In this document: piece after piece, positions 1 through 11,396 of the stretch
How positions within the stretch are numbered: the stretch's first letter is position 1
Layout of the letters: every line of letters begins with the position of its first letter
Assembly: GCF_004359215.1 (NCBI RefSeq)
Contig: NC_090615.1
Location: 6,098,527 to 6,162,526, forward strand
Source: Bremia lactucae
Lineage: Eukaryota > Oomycota > Peronosporomycetes > Peronosporales > Peronosporaceae
Direction: 5' to 3'
DNA: 64,000 nucleotides
Position numbers and translations under genes: made by a program
The notes under the pieces: model-generated
Told to the model about the DNA's origin: nothing
Databases searched by the model: none
What the model saw: only the letters and a program-made list of their open reading frames with translations

Positions 1-548
1 GGAGGCGGTATACCACCCCCAGGAAACCCTCTTGGCGGAGGAGGTCGCATCGACATCCCGACACCAGGAGAGGCCACTCCACCTGGAAATTGCATTGAAG
101 GAGGCGGTCGACCACCCATAAATGGCATACCTCGACCGGGATAAGCGCCCATTAAAGGTACGTCCACCCGCAGCTTCTTCGAGGTACCTCCAGCAGCATC
201 TGCATCGCAATGAGTACTTTAAAACCCGTATAAAGGTTCACACACTGTCTTACGCTCACCTGGGACGCCTTCCATGCCGTAGACCTCGACATCCGCGCTT
301 TCTTTACCAGGCTTGGCATTTGGAATGCTCTTGAGCGTCTCCTTATGCACCTGCTGCGTGTGAATGATCATTCCACTGATGGTACTGAGTTTCTTGTGGC
401 AGGTAGGGCACTTAAAATGACGAGCTTTCTGATGAAGGATTAAAACCTTCTCATCATCAAAATTACGGTCACAATAGTAGCAAAAGATGCGTCGTGGCAG
501 AGCGTCGCCGCCCGCACCACCTTCATCACGTCGCTTTTTCTTGCCCAT
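1..548 (-). CDS. BuGZ/ZNF207-type C2H2 zinc-finger protein, N-terminal part (partial)
   Basis: Two exons on the minus strand. Exon 1 runs 548-260 from the ATG that opens [10 protein letters not shown]; a GTGAGC donor at 259 and a GATGCAG acceptor at 200 define a 60 bp intron; exon 2 (199-1) stays open to the window edge. Two C2H2 fingers are visible with identical C-x2-C-x12-H-x4-H spacing (C23, C26, H39, H44 and C47, C50, H63, H68), followed by YGMEGVPG, the signature segment of ZNF207/BuGZ. Exon 2 is Gly/Pro/Met rich, as in the low-complexity tail of the family. Family knowledge: BuGZ binds Bub3 and microtubules, helps kinetochore attachment and takes part in splicing. The C-terminal GLEBS Bub3-binding motif would lie outside the window. 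A start 24 codons upstream is not supported because no ATG precedes it in frame. Confidence 0.9.
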
Positions 549-648
549 ACTTACCACTAGTGCGTTCACGAGGTTAAAAAAGGTAACTTTATGGTGTGGT
601 ACACGTACTTTTATAAACAATCACATATTAGTAGCATGACTTTTATCC
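549..648. promoter_or_regulatory. Short divergent intergenic promoter region
   Basis: Only 100 bp separate the ATGs of the zinc-finger gene (-) and the phosphatase gene (+), so both promoters must lie here or in the 5' ends of the genes. The stretch is AT-rich around 590-640. I see no convincing TATA box and cannot assign an initiator element. Confidence 0.45.
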
Positions 649-1176
649 ATGGTGAGTATCTTGTTTGTGTGTCTAGGAAACATTTGCCGTAGTCCCGCGG
701 CCGAGGCTGTACTGAAAGGTATTGTGGCTAGGAACGCGGGAAACGAGGTAGGCTCTTACCGCATTGACTCATGCGGAACAGGAGGAGGAAGTTCAAGCTG
801 GTATAAAGCCGGCGGTTGGTCGTACCACGAGGGAGATGCGTCGGACTCGCGCATGATAAAAGAAGCCAAGAAACGCGGCTATATCATGACATCACGCTCG
901 CGACCACTTACGAAACAGGACATCACTGACTTTGATTACATCGTATGCATGGACAATGCGAATAAGGTGGCAGTGTTCGAGGCTGCTGAAGCCTGGGGCG
1001 GCGTTTCGTGCGTTGACGTTGCGAAAAGCAAGATCTCGATGATGACTGATTATTGTATTACTTGCAAGGGCGCTACACGTGTGCCTGATCCATGGTACGA
1101 AGGTGGCTTTGACCGTGTGCTCGATCTATTAGAAGACGCTTGCCAAGGACTTTACAATCACTTGAGCAAGAAGTAG
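649..1176 (+). CDS. Low-molecular-weight protein tyrosine phosphatase
   Basis: Single exon, 175 aa, ATG at 649. The N-terminus carries the P-loop C-x5-R-S as VCLGNICRS, with nucleophile Cys8 and Arg14; the general-acid loop DPWYEGG is at residues 147-153 (Asp147). These are the two diagnostic motifs of the LMW-PTP family, which hydrolyses phosphotyrosine through a phosphocysteine intermediate in the cytosol. The protein is slightly longer than the usual ~157 aa because of a Gly/Ser/Trp/Tyr-rich loop (residues ~44-65) between the SCGTG segment and the DSRM segment. No signal peptide or membrane segment is seen. It is divergent to the BuGZ-like gene. Catalytic residues are intact, so activity is expected. 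Confidence 0.95.
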   Translation: MVSILFVCLGNICRSPAAEAVLKGIVARNAGNEVGSYRIDSCGTGGGSSSWYKAGGWSYHEGDASDSRMIKEAKKRGYIMTSRSRPLTKQDITDFDYIVCMDNANKVAVFEAAEAWGGVSCVDVAKSKISMMTDYCITCKGATRVPDPWYEGGFDRVLDLLEDACQGLYNHLSKK

Positions 1177-1505
1177 TCCAGATTGAAGTGTATTAGTTTT
1201 TTTTTTGGGTTATGCTTTGAATATGACTCAAAAAAGACTACAATGCAGTTAAATCGTAATAAATTTTTAAATACATATTTTTAATATAACCATAACTTTT
1301 TTGATTGTAAAATAATAATGAATAAATACCACCTAAAAACATACCCGAGTGATCGTATTTGAGAATTTTTATTCAGCAAATACTTTCCGATATTTAGTAA
1401 AGAAGGCTCTCAAATATAATAAGAGATTTCAGAAAAAGAAACAATTTTTGTCGGAAGAATGAGTTTCAACAGATAGCAAGACACTCTTCATTAGACCTTG
1501 CTTTT
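1177..1505. other. AT-rich intergenic region between converging genes
   Basis: About 330 bp between the stop of the phosphatase gene and the true last exon of KRR1 (stop 1506-1508). It is AT-rich with T and A runs (around 1198-1207) and no coding potential that I can support; it presumably holds both 3' UTRs. Confidence 0.6.
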
Positions 1506-2761
<1,256 letters not shown>

Positions 2762-3137
2762 AATTGTGAAAAGGTGTCAATTACACACCAGCCAATTTTA
2801 GGACTTTCTTTTGAACAAGTCACGCATACATTCCAAAAAGCTCATATTTGTGGGAACTCGGAATTGCCCAGTTTATGGGGAATGTTAGACACCATTTGAC
2901 TACTTTTAGTATTTACGTGGTATTACTTATGAAAGGGTAGTGAAAAAAGTGGTCATTCTTAAGATGGGTTTCTTTTCTTTTAAACGTTACAAAGGTCTCC
3001 TCTCTTCGAAGATAATGTCAACATACCTAAAATCTCAATAAATTACGAAGGTTACCTTTTCTAAATATCAAAAAAGGTATTGTATCGCTCAAGAAACAAG
3101 GGCCATCACCAAGACAATCATAAGTAAACATTAAAGG
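2762..3137. other. Intergenic region, no gene seen
   Basis: About 375 bp between the KRR1 start and the stop of the BSD-domain gene, both on the minus strand. It should contain the KRR1 promoter and the 3' UTR of the BSD gene. No RNA gene or repeat recognised. Confidence 0.5.
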
Positions 3138-4643
3138 TCACCACTCACCCCAATCATCTGTAGGCTTGACATGCAAGTCATTCACGCCATTATCCGTAAA
3201 AACCGACACACACGACGTTGGAGAACACAACACTTGTCCGTCTTCAAGCAAGTCATTCCGTACATAACCATTGGTATCAGCTCCAAGATGCTCGGCACTT
3301 TCCACGGCACTTTCATGAAATGGACGAAACATCTCAAGTTCCGCTTTACGCAGCGTGTTTTCGCTCTCCACTTTTGTTTGAGCGTTTTGATACCCTTCGT
3401 GAAACGCCTTTTCTCGCTCGACCTTCATACGTTGATCCAAATCGATTGTACCCGCTTCAAAACCCGCTTCATACGCTTCACAACTACGTATTTCAGCATG
3501 CGCAAGCGCTTCCGTTAATTGCGTTTGAAGCGTCTGTAGACGCGTCTGAAGTTTCTTATGATTCTTTAAAGTCCCTTTTAACGGATCAATACAAGTCGAT
3601 AACTCTTGGATTCCTCCCGTTGCTTCGGCGTCACACTCTTGCCGTAACGACGTGAGTTCTGCTTGTACAAGATCGTTCAATTTCTTCATCTTGAATGCTC
3701 GTATTCGCCACAAATCCTTCTCGTTTGTCAATGCAGCAACAGCATTATTTCGTAAAGTCTTTTCATTCACTTTGATTGTTGCGATTTGCTCGTGTAATCC
3801 TTGTATTGTCGCTTCCAAGTCTTTGTTCTCGTATTGTAACGTCGCCAGGCGTTCATGATCTGCTACATTTGCCACAATATCCGTGTTTAAACGTATTAAA
3901 TCGTCTTGGGCTTTTTGCTGGATACTCTCGACCATCACAAGACTCTCTTGTACGCCTTCGTGATATCCACGAGCTCTTGCTTCGTCTAATTGCATAACTA
4001 GAGCCGTCAATTTAGTCTCGTACGAAGCACATAATGTCTGAAGTTGTTGTTCCCAGTCTCTTTGCGTTTTCAACACTTGTTGATCAAAACTTTGTTTCAT
4101 TTCTTCGAGTTGTTGATGGAAATCGCGTGCTTTTTGACGCCACTGCGACGCTGCGCGTCTCGCAGTATCCCTTTCAGCGCGCAATAGCCCCAATCCATCG
4201 GACTCATCTTCATGAAGTACGTGCTTTGCTTCCTCCTTGCAATTTTCTTCAGAGGATGTCCACGTACATTTCGACTCCAAGTCATGAATTGGTGCTTGAC
4301 GAAAGAAATAGCGACACCAGAACTCGTCGTGGTTTAATGTAAGCGGGACTAACGTCTCGTATAATTCACGAATAGCGACTTGTTCGTCTACGGTGTGCTT
4401 AATTTCGTGCGCATGTTCGTCGACTGAAAAGAACGAGGCAAAGACTTTGTAATCGGCTAATTCTTCGTATAAAAGTTCGTCCACGGGTCCAGGAGGAGCG
4501 GATCCAATCGCACTGTGAAGTAAAGTCGAGGCTTCGTCCTGCACTGCCGATGCAAAGCTTTGTGCTTTCTCCTGGACGGTATTCACGTAGCCTGATGCAT
4601 TTACCGAGGCATTCTTCGCCGCTTGTTCGAGGAATTGCCACAT
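3138..4643 (-). CDS. BSD-domain protein with long coiled coil
   Basis: 501 aa from the ATG at 4643 (MWQFLEQAAK); the frame is open further upstream but has no ATG before it. A BSD domain spans about residues 72-116: FFSVDEHAHEI, then the aromatic block DEFWCRYFFR (Phe108-Trp109, Tyr112-Phe113-Phe114). This is followed by a ~300-residue Glu/Gln/Lys/Ala-rich coiled coil with heptad-like spacing (about 165-450). The C-terminus ends in an acidic tryptophan motif, DDWGEW, similar in style to adaptor-binding tails. The amphipathic N-terminus (AAKNASVNASGYVNTVQEKAQSF) resembles the synapse-associated-protein/BSDC1 class. Function is not established for that class; a membrane-trafficking role is inference. 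Confidence 0.75.
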   Translation of the reverse strand: MWQFLEQAAKNASVNASGYVNTVQEKAQSFASAVQDEASTLLHSAIGSAPPGPVDELLYEELADYKVFASFFSVDEHAHEIKHTVDEQVAIRELYETLVPLTLNHDEFWCRYFFRQAPIHDLESKCTWTSSEENCKEEAKHVLHEDESDGLGLLRAERDTARRAASQWRQKARDFHQQLEEMKQSFDQQVLKTQRDWEQQLQTLCASYETKLTALVMQLDEARARGYHEGVQESLVMVESIQQKAQDDLIRLNTDIVANVADHERLATLQYENKDLEATIQGLHEQIATIKVNEKTLRNNAVAALTNEKDLWRIRAFKMKKLNDLVQAELTSLRQECDAEATGGIQELSTCIDPLKGTLKNHKKLQTRLQTLQTQLTEALAHAEIRSCEAYEAGFEAGTIDLDQRMKVEREKAFHEGYQNAQTKVESENTLRKAELEMFRPFHESAVESAEHLGADTNGYVRNDLLEDGQVLCSPTSCVSVFTDNGVNDLHVKPTDDWGEW

Positions 4644-4954
4644 ACTGGGCGTTCGAAAAATTAATCGTAATGGGCCGAGTGGTTTTAACCAATCCACGAT
4701 GGGATATATTACGAGGACGATGTCGAAAAATAAACACACAGTCAAATCGACACAGAAGCAGCTTTTTTTTTATTTCCATTTCTCAGAAACGTAGAATAAA
4801 TTGAATGTTGACCTAATTAATTCGAACTCGATAAAAGTTTCTCAAACCACAAATCACACATATTAAAATGCTTTCAAAACGACTTCAGGCACGGGAATAT
4901 GTTCCAATCCAAATTGATCAAAGCCACTTCCTACCACTTCCAACCAACAACTCC

Positions 4955-6597
4955 CTAACTCGCTAAACGTCGTCGTTTCTTCGCCGACAAAACAAGCTCG
5001 TCTTGAGTATTCCCGTCCGTTTTCGTCCCTTCGTCAACCGGATTCTCACGTACATTTGTTTTCAAACGACTTGTACTAGTCGTATGAGAAGGACTCGACG
5101 GACGTAGCACTTGTCCAGCACCTGGAAGTGTCGAATTTGTTGGACCTCCTCCATTTAATTGCTTGGCTTGTTCTCGTCGAATCTTTTTCGTTTGATACTC
5201 ATGAGATGGCGGAAGGTTTGTAATCGGTGGAATGCTCGTGGGATCGTCAGGTGCGTACGGACGTGCTTGAAAGTATTGCGCTTGCAAGCAATCTCCCGCC
5301 GTAAAACGCTGTTCCGGGTCCAAAACAAGCAACGCTTCAATCAATTCGAGCGCTCCTTTCGGTAAAATACGTTTTCGAGTCGTGGTTTCACGCATTAAGT
5401 ACTCACGAAGACGCCGAGGTTTTGGTTTTTCTGGAACAAATGTACTGCTATGGGTTAAAAACTTGTAATCCGGCCACGACTCGGTTGTAGGGGTGCCACA
5501 AACGTCAAAAATCTTGGTTATTTGCTCAAGTTCCGACTTGCCTTGAAAAATGGGATGACCAATGTATAATTCAGCAAACACGCACCCAATACTCCACATG
5601 TCAATGCTTGCATCGTAGCTCGTGGCGCCAAGCAGGAGTTCCGGGGGCCGATACCACAACGTGACGACTTTATTTGTAAAGAGTTGATCGCCTCGCAAGG
5701 ACCGAGCTAAGCCAAAGTCGGCAACTTTAAGCAAATGATCTCTTGTCATTAAAAGATTGGAACATTTGATATCCCTGGATACTTACGAAAACACATGTAA
5801 AAGAAAGGGTTCGAATGTGTTAGGAGCAAAATGGACGGCACGGACCGATGGATTATGTCAATAGAATGCATGTACTTCATAACGTCGAGTAATTGTTTCA
5901 TGACGCACTTGATTTCTGTATCGTCGAAACTATTTGCCAGATTGAAAATTAATAAAAAAAGCTTCTGGTTTAGCTTCCTTCGTTTCGTATGTCACTTCAT
6001 TAAGTATCCAAACGTACAAATGCTGACGATCCATAAGGCCCGTTAAATCATGTTCAAGGTATTCAAGTACCAAATAAATTGATCCTTGGCAATAATCAAG
6101 AGGTTCATCTTTTTCGGTAAACTCCGCTACAATGCACACAACTTATTGTAAAATGCTCTTGATTACTCCTCGCGAAGAAGGTAAAGTATGTACCATCGTC
6201 GTCATCAGTCTCGGATGATACGACAACTTCTTTCATATCGACAATATTGCGATGATTTAAGCACTTGAGGACTTTAATCTCCCGAATTGTCGTCACCGGG
6301 AGCTAATTTTCCAGCATCGATTTCATTGAGATTGATCGTTTTATAATAAAAAAGTGAACTCCATCACTCACGCCTTGAACTTCATTAAGACTACGGATCT
6401 TTTTAATCGCGACGATTTCCCCCGTGACCTTATCTTTGGCCATATACACTTGGCTATGCCATATCACAAACACGGATGCTTTTATTACGAAATTCTCGAT
6501 ACGGATAGGAAGTGAACGTCTCGTTTTAAAGAGAGACAGTAGTGACGTACCCATAAGTGCCAGCTCCAATACACTCTAGTTTCTCATACGCGTCCAT
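4955..6597 (-). CDS. CDK12/13 (CTK1)-like cyclin-dependent kinase, six exons
   Basis: Spliced model, all junctions GT-AG and in phase: 6597-6551, 6453-6372, 6302-6194, 6126-6018, 5929-5846, 5774-4955 (416 aa). Visible kinase landmarks: Gly-rich loop IGAGTYGQV (10-18), Lys33 in VAIKK, cyclin-binding helix PVTTIRE (45-51, the PSTAIRE equivalent), HRDIKCSN (143-150), DFGLAR (163-168), T-loop Thr177 in FTNKVVTLWYRPPE. The HRDIKCSN/YTNKVITLWYRPPELLLG style matches CDK12/13 and yeast CTK1, which phosphorylate Ser2 of the RNA polymerase II tail with cyclin K. CDK9/BUR1 is the alternative. An acidic insert (residues ~73-90) lies between beta strands. The C-tail is Ser/Thr/Pro-rich and ends in basic KKRRR, a likely nuclear signal. 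An upstream in-frame ATG at 6639 would add 14 residues. Donor at exon 5 (GTCCGT) is weak. Confidence 0.88.
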
Positions 6598-6864
6598 CCC
6601 TCGGGTGCCCCACTGATGCTTAGGTAGGTGGAGACTCATGACGACGTTTAGATGACGCTTCTTAATAAGGAGTCGATTTGCAACCGTATTGATTTTATAA
6701 AGTACGATTATATTTATCCCGAACGCCCTTAATAAAGTAGCCATGGGACTTTGGCGAAAGGCGCTTACGTCCATGAATGCCACCATACTGAGCTCGAAGC
6801 AATGTAAGACAGCAACAATATACTTACAATTATTGTTTGCGATTGGAAATATTAAAGAAAATGC

Positions 6865-7868
6865 ATGATTGTTGTTGTATCGCTAGCCCTCGGTCTTCAG
6901 CTCAAGCTGCAGCCTGAGAAGGACATTTTCGTGTTTCACGCAGTGGAATCGGTCGCAAATTGGACAGCTTCCAGTGACAGAACTATTGGTGGTATGCTAG
7001 CTGAGAACATTCATACACAATGTGCCGTGTTGCACGTGCTCACTGGATAATTATGCAGGACTGTCCGAGTGCAAATGGGGATTTTACAATGGCAACCAGC
7101 CAATCGAGGCAACAAAAGACGAAATGTCACAAACAACGCGAGTACTTAATCAAGTAAAGAACCAAGATAATGTGCCTTCGGGTGAGTGCAAGCCATATAT
7201 TAGTCGTCATTCATATTAATAATTATACTATCACAGCGGTATTTGCGGGTCGATTAAGTATGGATTGCCAGCCAACGGAAGTTGGTGTTGTACGGAGTGG
7301 TTACTGTGCCGTCCGAGCATTTGTACCCCCTGGACTCCTTTTGCATGGTTACGAAGGCGTTAGTCTGCGAATTATGACGGACGGTCGCGAGTATCGCATG
7401 AATATGCAAATGGAGAGCTGGAACCCGTTTAATTTGTTTGTCGGCTTTATTCGAACGCCCGCAAACGAGTGGGTTGACATTACTGTGCGTGCTGCCACAA
7501 TAGTATAGTCTGATGTATTATTTGAGCGATTATGACAATAATGGTTGCTGATATGATAGCTCCCTTTTCGCCATTTTTTGCTGACAGCAAAGGGTTTTGT
7601 AAAGCTCAACGATGAGACGAAACTCGATCCTTCGAAGCTTCAAAGCGTTGGCTCTTTTTTTTTATTTCTACAATAGGGTAGTATATTTTTTCTTACATGT
7701 TGCTTAATTTTACTATTTTTGTAGATTGGCTTTGCCATCGCAGACCAAAAAGAAGGTGACTTTGAGGTACGTATCCAATGGATTAAAGCAATCGCTCAGA
7801 TTGAAGCATCAGGCAAGGACGATAACGACGATGACAGTGACGAACAGTATGGAATTTATGCTCTATGA
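6865..7868 (+). CDS. CIA30-domain (complex I intermediate-associated protein 30 family) protein, five exons
   Basis: Exons 6865-6991, 7059-7181, 7237-7484, 7560-7646 and 7725-7868 join in phase to 242 aa. The order of motifs is that of the CIA30/NDUFAF1 fold: VFHAVESVANWTASSDRTIGG|LSECKW, FAGRLSMD, RSGYCAVR, GYEGVSLRIMTDGREYRMNM, WVDITLPFRHF, LDPSKLQS, IGFAIADQKEGDFEVRIQWI, with an acidic tail. In the family this galactose-binding-like jelly roll assists mitochondrial complex I assembly or, in algae/plants, chloroplast or other assembly roles. The N-terminus is short and hydrophobic (IVVVSLALGL) rather than a clear mitochondrial presequence, so location is open. The exon 4 donor (GTTGGC) is weak but is the only one that restores the conserved IGF block. 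Divergent from the CDK gene. Confidence 0.85.
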
Positions 7869-8071
7869 ACAAGCTCTTTGATTAACATGTCTTGCTGGTT
7901 TCTGATCTCAGCTATGATTATCCCACGAATAATGCCAATTCTTTTCGAAAAGCAGACGATTTGGTCATTTAAAGATTCCGTCAAGGATGTGGAGATAGCT
8001 CATATTTTAATGAAATCACAAAATTATATCAAAAATACGAGTCCAATAGTGAATTCAACATATATCACGTC

Positions 8072-8449
8072 TCAGACCTCGTCTTCATTTAATAGCATAT
8101 TAGGGATGCCGTCGATAATCGGGAAGACGCGATGGGATTCGGGGCATACAAGCTTTCCCTGCTTCACATGCACTTCTAACAGTACGTGATGAATCGTACG
8201 TAGCGTTTCGTCGTCCGTGCAATTAGTTTCAGCACTTGGTAGAGTCTCCGGGAGGCCATCAGCGAGCTTAAGTGCCTTGGCGCCCATTAAAAACGCATCC
8301 CAGTCCAATTTCGTGAGCATTTTACGCACAAAGTCGGCTTGAAAGTCGCACGTTACGACTTCTATTTCGTCGGCCTCAATCGTAAGCGGAAACCCATTCT
8401 CGACGCCTTTTTTGTTGCACATGAGCAGGTTATGAGTGATAAGACGCAT
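8072..8449 (-). CDS. TRM112: TRM112 methyltransferase activator
   Basis: 125 aa, the normal family length, from the ATG at 8449 (MRLITHNLLMCNKKGVENGFPL). An ATG-less extension upstream is ignored. Recognisable segments: MRLITHNLLMC, NGFPL, EVVTCDFQADFVRKMLTKLDWDAFL, and the zinc-finger-like C-terminal part GKLVCPESHRVFPIIDGIPNMLL. TRM112 is the zinc-binding partner that stabilises several methyltransferases (tRNA TRM9 and TRM11, 18S rRNA BUD23, and the eRF1 methylase MTQ2). No intron is needed. The gene converges on the CIA30 gene with about 200 bp between stops. Confidence 0.93.
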   Translation of the reverse strand: MRLITHNLLMCNKKGVENGFPLTIEADEIEVVTCDFQADFVRKMLTKLDWDAFLMGAKALKLADGLPETLPSAETNCTDDETLRTIHHVLLEVHVKQGKLVCPESHRVFPIIDGIPNMLLNEDEV

Positions 8450-8698
8450 GATGCACAATAAAAAAAAATGCTCAACTCGCAAGTAAATAATACTATTTTT
8501 TAGTAGTATATTGTTTTAAAATACCTAACACACACATTGTCCTATCAAATGCAAGAAATCCTATTCTCCACCACCTTCATGTCAAGCTCCTTGTCAAGCA
8601 TCGTCGGACACGTACGATCCATTCAATGTACACAATTCATATAAATGCAACGACATCGCACCGCAAGCTCTTTCACAAGGTTTTGCCCGTAAGCAAAG

Positions 8699-9497
8699 TT
8701 ACGACCGTTGGCAGATGAAATAAAAGACCAGCAACAAAATGACCGAAATCATGCCACCAAACATGGCAAAGATCACGCGTCGCTGATTTCTTCGATTAAT
8801 TCGTTCAACCTGGTCATGCACGTACGAGGATGGATCGATTTCGAGGTCAGGACGAATTCGGTACAGCTCAGCTTTCTCTTCAAACGTCAAACGACTGCAT
8901 GGGAATCATGACGCAATTGCATCGTTAGATACAAAATAATGAATCCCATTGGTATTTTCAAGATGTCGGTAGTACTCGTACATACCGTGGTTCGCGCCCA
9001 CTTAAAGACGTGCTGGTGTAATACTTGGGGGCGTGTTCAAGAGCATGGTCGAGGACAAACTCGACCGAAACACTTTTACGCAGTCCACTTCCGCTTGAGG
9101 TTTTACTTGCACCCATACGTAAGATAGAATGCCGATGCTCCATGGATCCATACCCCTCCATTTGGCTTTGTACCCGTAGGTTCCCTCCTAATAACGCTGT
9201 TGAGTCGCGTAAGCATGGATTCGAGTGCACCACCGAAGGGTACAGAGTCGTAGGCATTCGTATGGAGGACTCGCTGATAACACTGACGGTATCCGAGCCC
9301 GTATATGCCCACGAATGCATAGGTTCAGCCCGCATAGCTCCTTCAGTCAAAGCAGTCGAATGACGTGACGATGCTTTTGTAATTATCTCGCTCGTCTCTT
9401 TACTAGAGATGTAGCCATGTATAATATCTTCTTCTTCTGGCTCAGTATTATGAGGAGCGCAATTCCACGCAGAAAGCGCGGGGTGCCGACCAGCCAT
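8699..9497 (-). CDS. C-tail-anchored membrane protein of unknown function, two exons
   Basis: Exon 1 (9497-8986) and exon 2 (8894-8699) are joined by a 91 bp intron (GTATGT donor, ATGCAG acceptor) that converts two open frames into one 235 aa protein. The first ~170 residues are Ser/Thr/His-rich and look disordered. The joined segment GREPRRLTFEEKAELYRIRP leads into a charged helix (HDQVERINRRNQRRV) and a single hydrophobic segment of about 22 residues (IFAMFGGMISVILLLVFYFI) three residues from the C-terminus, the layout of a tail-anchored protein. I do not recognise the family. The start is uncertain: the frame is open to about 9674 without an ATG, and a possible acceptor (CACACAG, near 9559) suggests an extra 5' exon. 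Confidence 0.65.
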
Positions 9498-10943
9498 GAC
9501 GGGGAAGAAGCGGGACTTGAGTGCGTCCGGGAAACGGATTTCGCATGACGTTTTACCGCCTGTGTGCACCACATATGACAAGTTTTGGAAGAGGCGATTG
9601 GAAGAAACAGAATCCGTGCTGTTTATTACTGTTTTTGTATGACAAAAAGGAGTTACATGAGTGTCTGTTCGCAAACAAGATTATACCGTGCGGTACCCAA
9701 AGGTCGTTTATGCTTCATCAAAAAGGCTGTAAGAAATGCCGAGAAAAGTATTTATACTGCTGTGTGTTAGTAAAGTAAACATTAAGAAGCGGAAAATTTA
9801 AAGAGCAACATTTTACGAATCACATCTTTGCATTGTAGGACAGGAGCTTGCACGTTGATTACTATCAATCTTGAAGAAGTTGGCATGGCCAAGCCACTAA
9901 CAGAAAATCTTTTGATTTGTAAGGAGCATCTAGTCTACTATTGTTTTTACCTCTTAGCGTGATCCGCTCTAAGGCCTCGCCGGTCATACATCATTAACTG
10001 AGACATAAAAAAATTGTAGAAATTCCTCTATTTCGTTATAAATTCCCCAAGTTTTATGAAAAATACAAGCAAGTTGACGAAACAATTCAATTATTGTGCT
10101 TAAAGGTGAAATATATTTGATTTTGATTACAATGAGCGCTTATGTCTTTCTTAAGGACGTGCCATACCGGCGCGCCTAACAGCGGTAACTGTTTCCGTTA
10201 AAGTGCAATAGACCAAGTAATGAAGAAATAAAATGAGCTTTTATTGTCCGTGTGTTTTCAACATCACTTAAAATTAACGAAAGAAATTTGTTGCGTCAAC
10301 TTGCTTTTAAATTAAAAAAAATTGCGAAGATCCTTAAACGAGGAGCTGAAGCTCCCTTAAACGACAATCACTCTGAATGTCATTAGATGGAGTGGTCGCT
10401 ATGGGACCACTTAATTTTTTTTAAATGATTTTGATTGGTCAGATCCATCATTTTAAATTCCATCGCATGAAAAAACAATTCATGCGGAGTGACGATAGTG
10501 CTACGCCTTCGGCTGCGGTTCGTGCAGCCGCGGGTGACGCACTGCTATCTGCTCCATTACGATTTACAAGCCAAGGATGACTGGTTAAAGATGATTACGA
10601 AAGGCCTGAGCATAGGTTGCCTCGCCAAAATGAACTAATTGCATTGATAATAATAGTCAAAAGAGTGCAAAAGAAGCGCTTCAACGATGCTTGATACAGC
10701 AAAAACATAGACATAATATGCGCACGCTCGAGATGCACCAGATTTTAGATATTCTAGTAAGTTGTATTGTTAAAATCCTGCTTACATTGAGTGACAAGTA
10801 AAAACAGAAGTTTTTATCGTTGCCAATTTGGTAATTTAGTGCAGCTGCCCATTCTGTGTTGATGGCAGTAAGTATTGAAAGTTTGATATTCTTGTGATTT
10901 TTATAACTAACAAAATATATTAAATATTTCGAAACGAGCCGGG
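9498..10943. other. Island edge: no gene recognised
   Basis: AT-rich sequence beyond the last gene of island 1. A GC-rich patch at about 10490-10560 holds a perfect hairpin (7 bp arms CGGCTGC/GCAGCCG at 10510-10516 and 10524-10530 with a 7 nt loop), flanked by imperfect inverted GATAG/CTATC ends. It looks like transposon debris; no protein similarity seen in either strand. Confidence 0.5.
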
Positions 10944-11396
10944 TGATGTGGGGTATATCGTTACATGAAATTAACACTTAAAGGTTGTTAATTAATATAT
11001 TATCTAAAAGGTAGATAATATTTGGAGGATATTACTTTATATAGTAATATCCTGAATTCTTATCCATAAATAGGTATAGACCATTATATCTATTTATTCC
11101 GCGGACTTATCAGCTGTAGAAGTAATCAAAGAGAGTAACAAGATAAGATAGAGATAACAATTCATTTACATGTTTAGTATTAGGTTATAGTTAAGTCAGC
11201 ATTTACAAAGATAGATTAAGAGACACTTAATTATATTAATACAGTTTTCATTTTACCCTCTTAAGCTAACTTGTCTTGAGGGAAGTCTTCCTCTGCACGT
11301 ACAGCGTACGTCACCTAACGAAAGGCACCACTCACAACTGAAGCAGTGTGAAGTGGACTTGTATTGAAACAGTACAAGTCGTAGTGCCCCGTTACA
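10944..11396 (+). repeat. Gypsy family A LTR (copy A1)
   Basis: About 453 bp matching four other copies in the window. Family A LTRs start TGTAACGGGG and end CCCCGTTACA, so the ends are a 10 bp inverted pair; this copy has a decayed start (TGATGTGGGG) and an intact end. Contains the family's shared inner blocks (AACACTTAAAGGTTGTTAATTAATATATTATC..., the TTTACCCTC/CTTCCTCTGCACGTA region). No internal gag follows; it abuts a Tigger-type transposase remnant directly, so it is a solo LTR or truncated element. No target-site duplication found. Confidence 0.85.

Noticed and set aside
4643..4745. Hydrophobic N-terminal extension of the BSD protein as a signal anchor
   Set aside because: The upstream frame has no ATG before 4643 and no acceptor that would justify it; the Met at 4643 fits the family start.
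10510..10530. GC-rich hairpin as a transcription terminator
   Set aside because: Intrinsic hairpin terminators are not used by RNA polymerase II, and no gene ends there.
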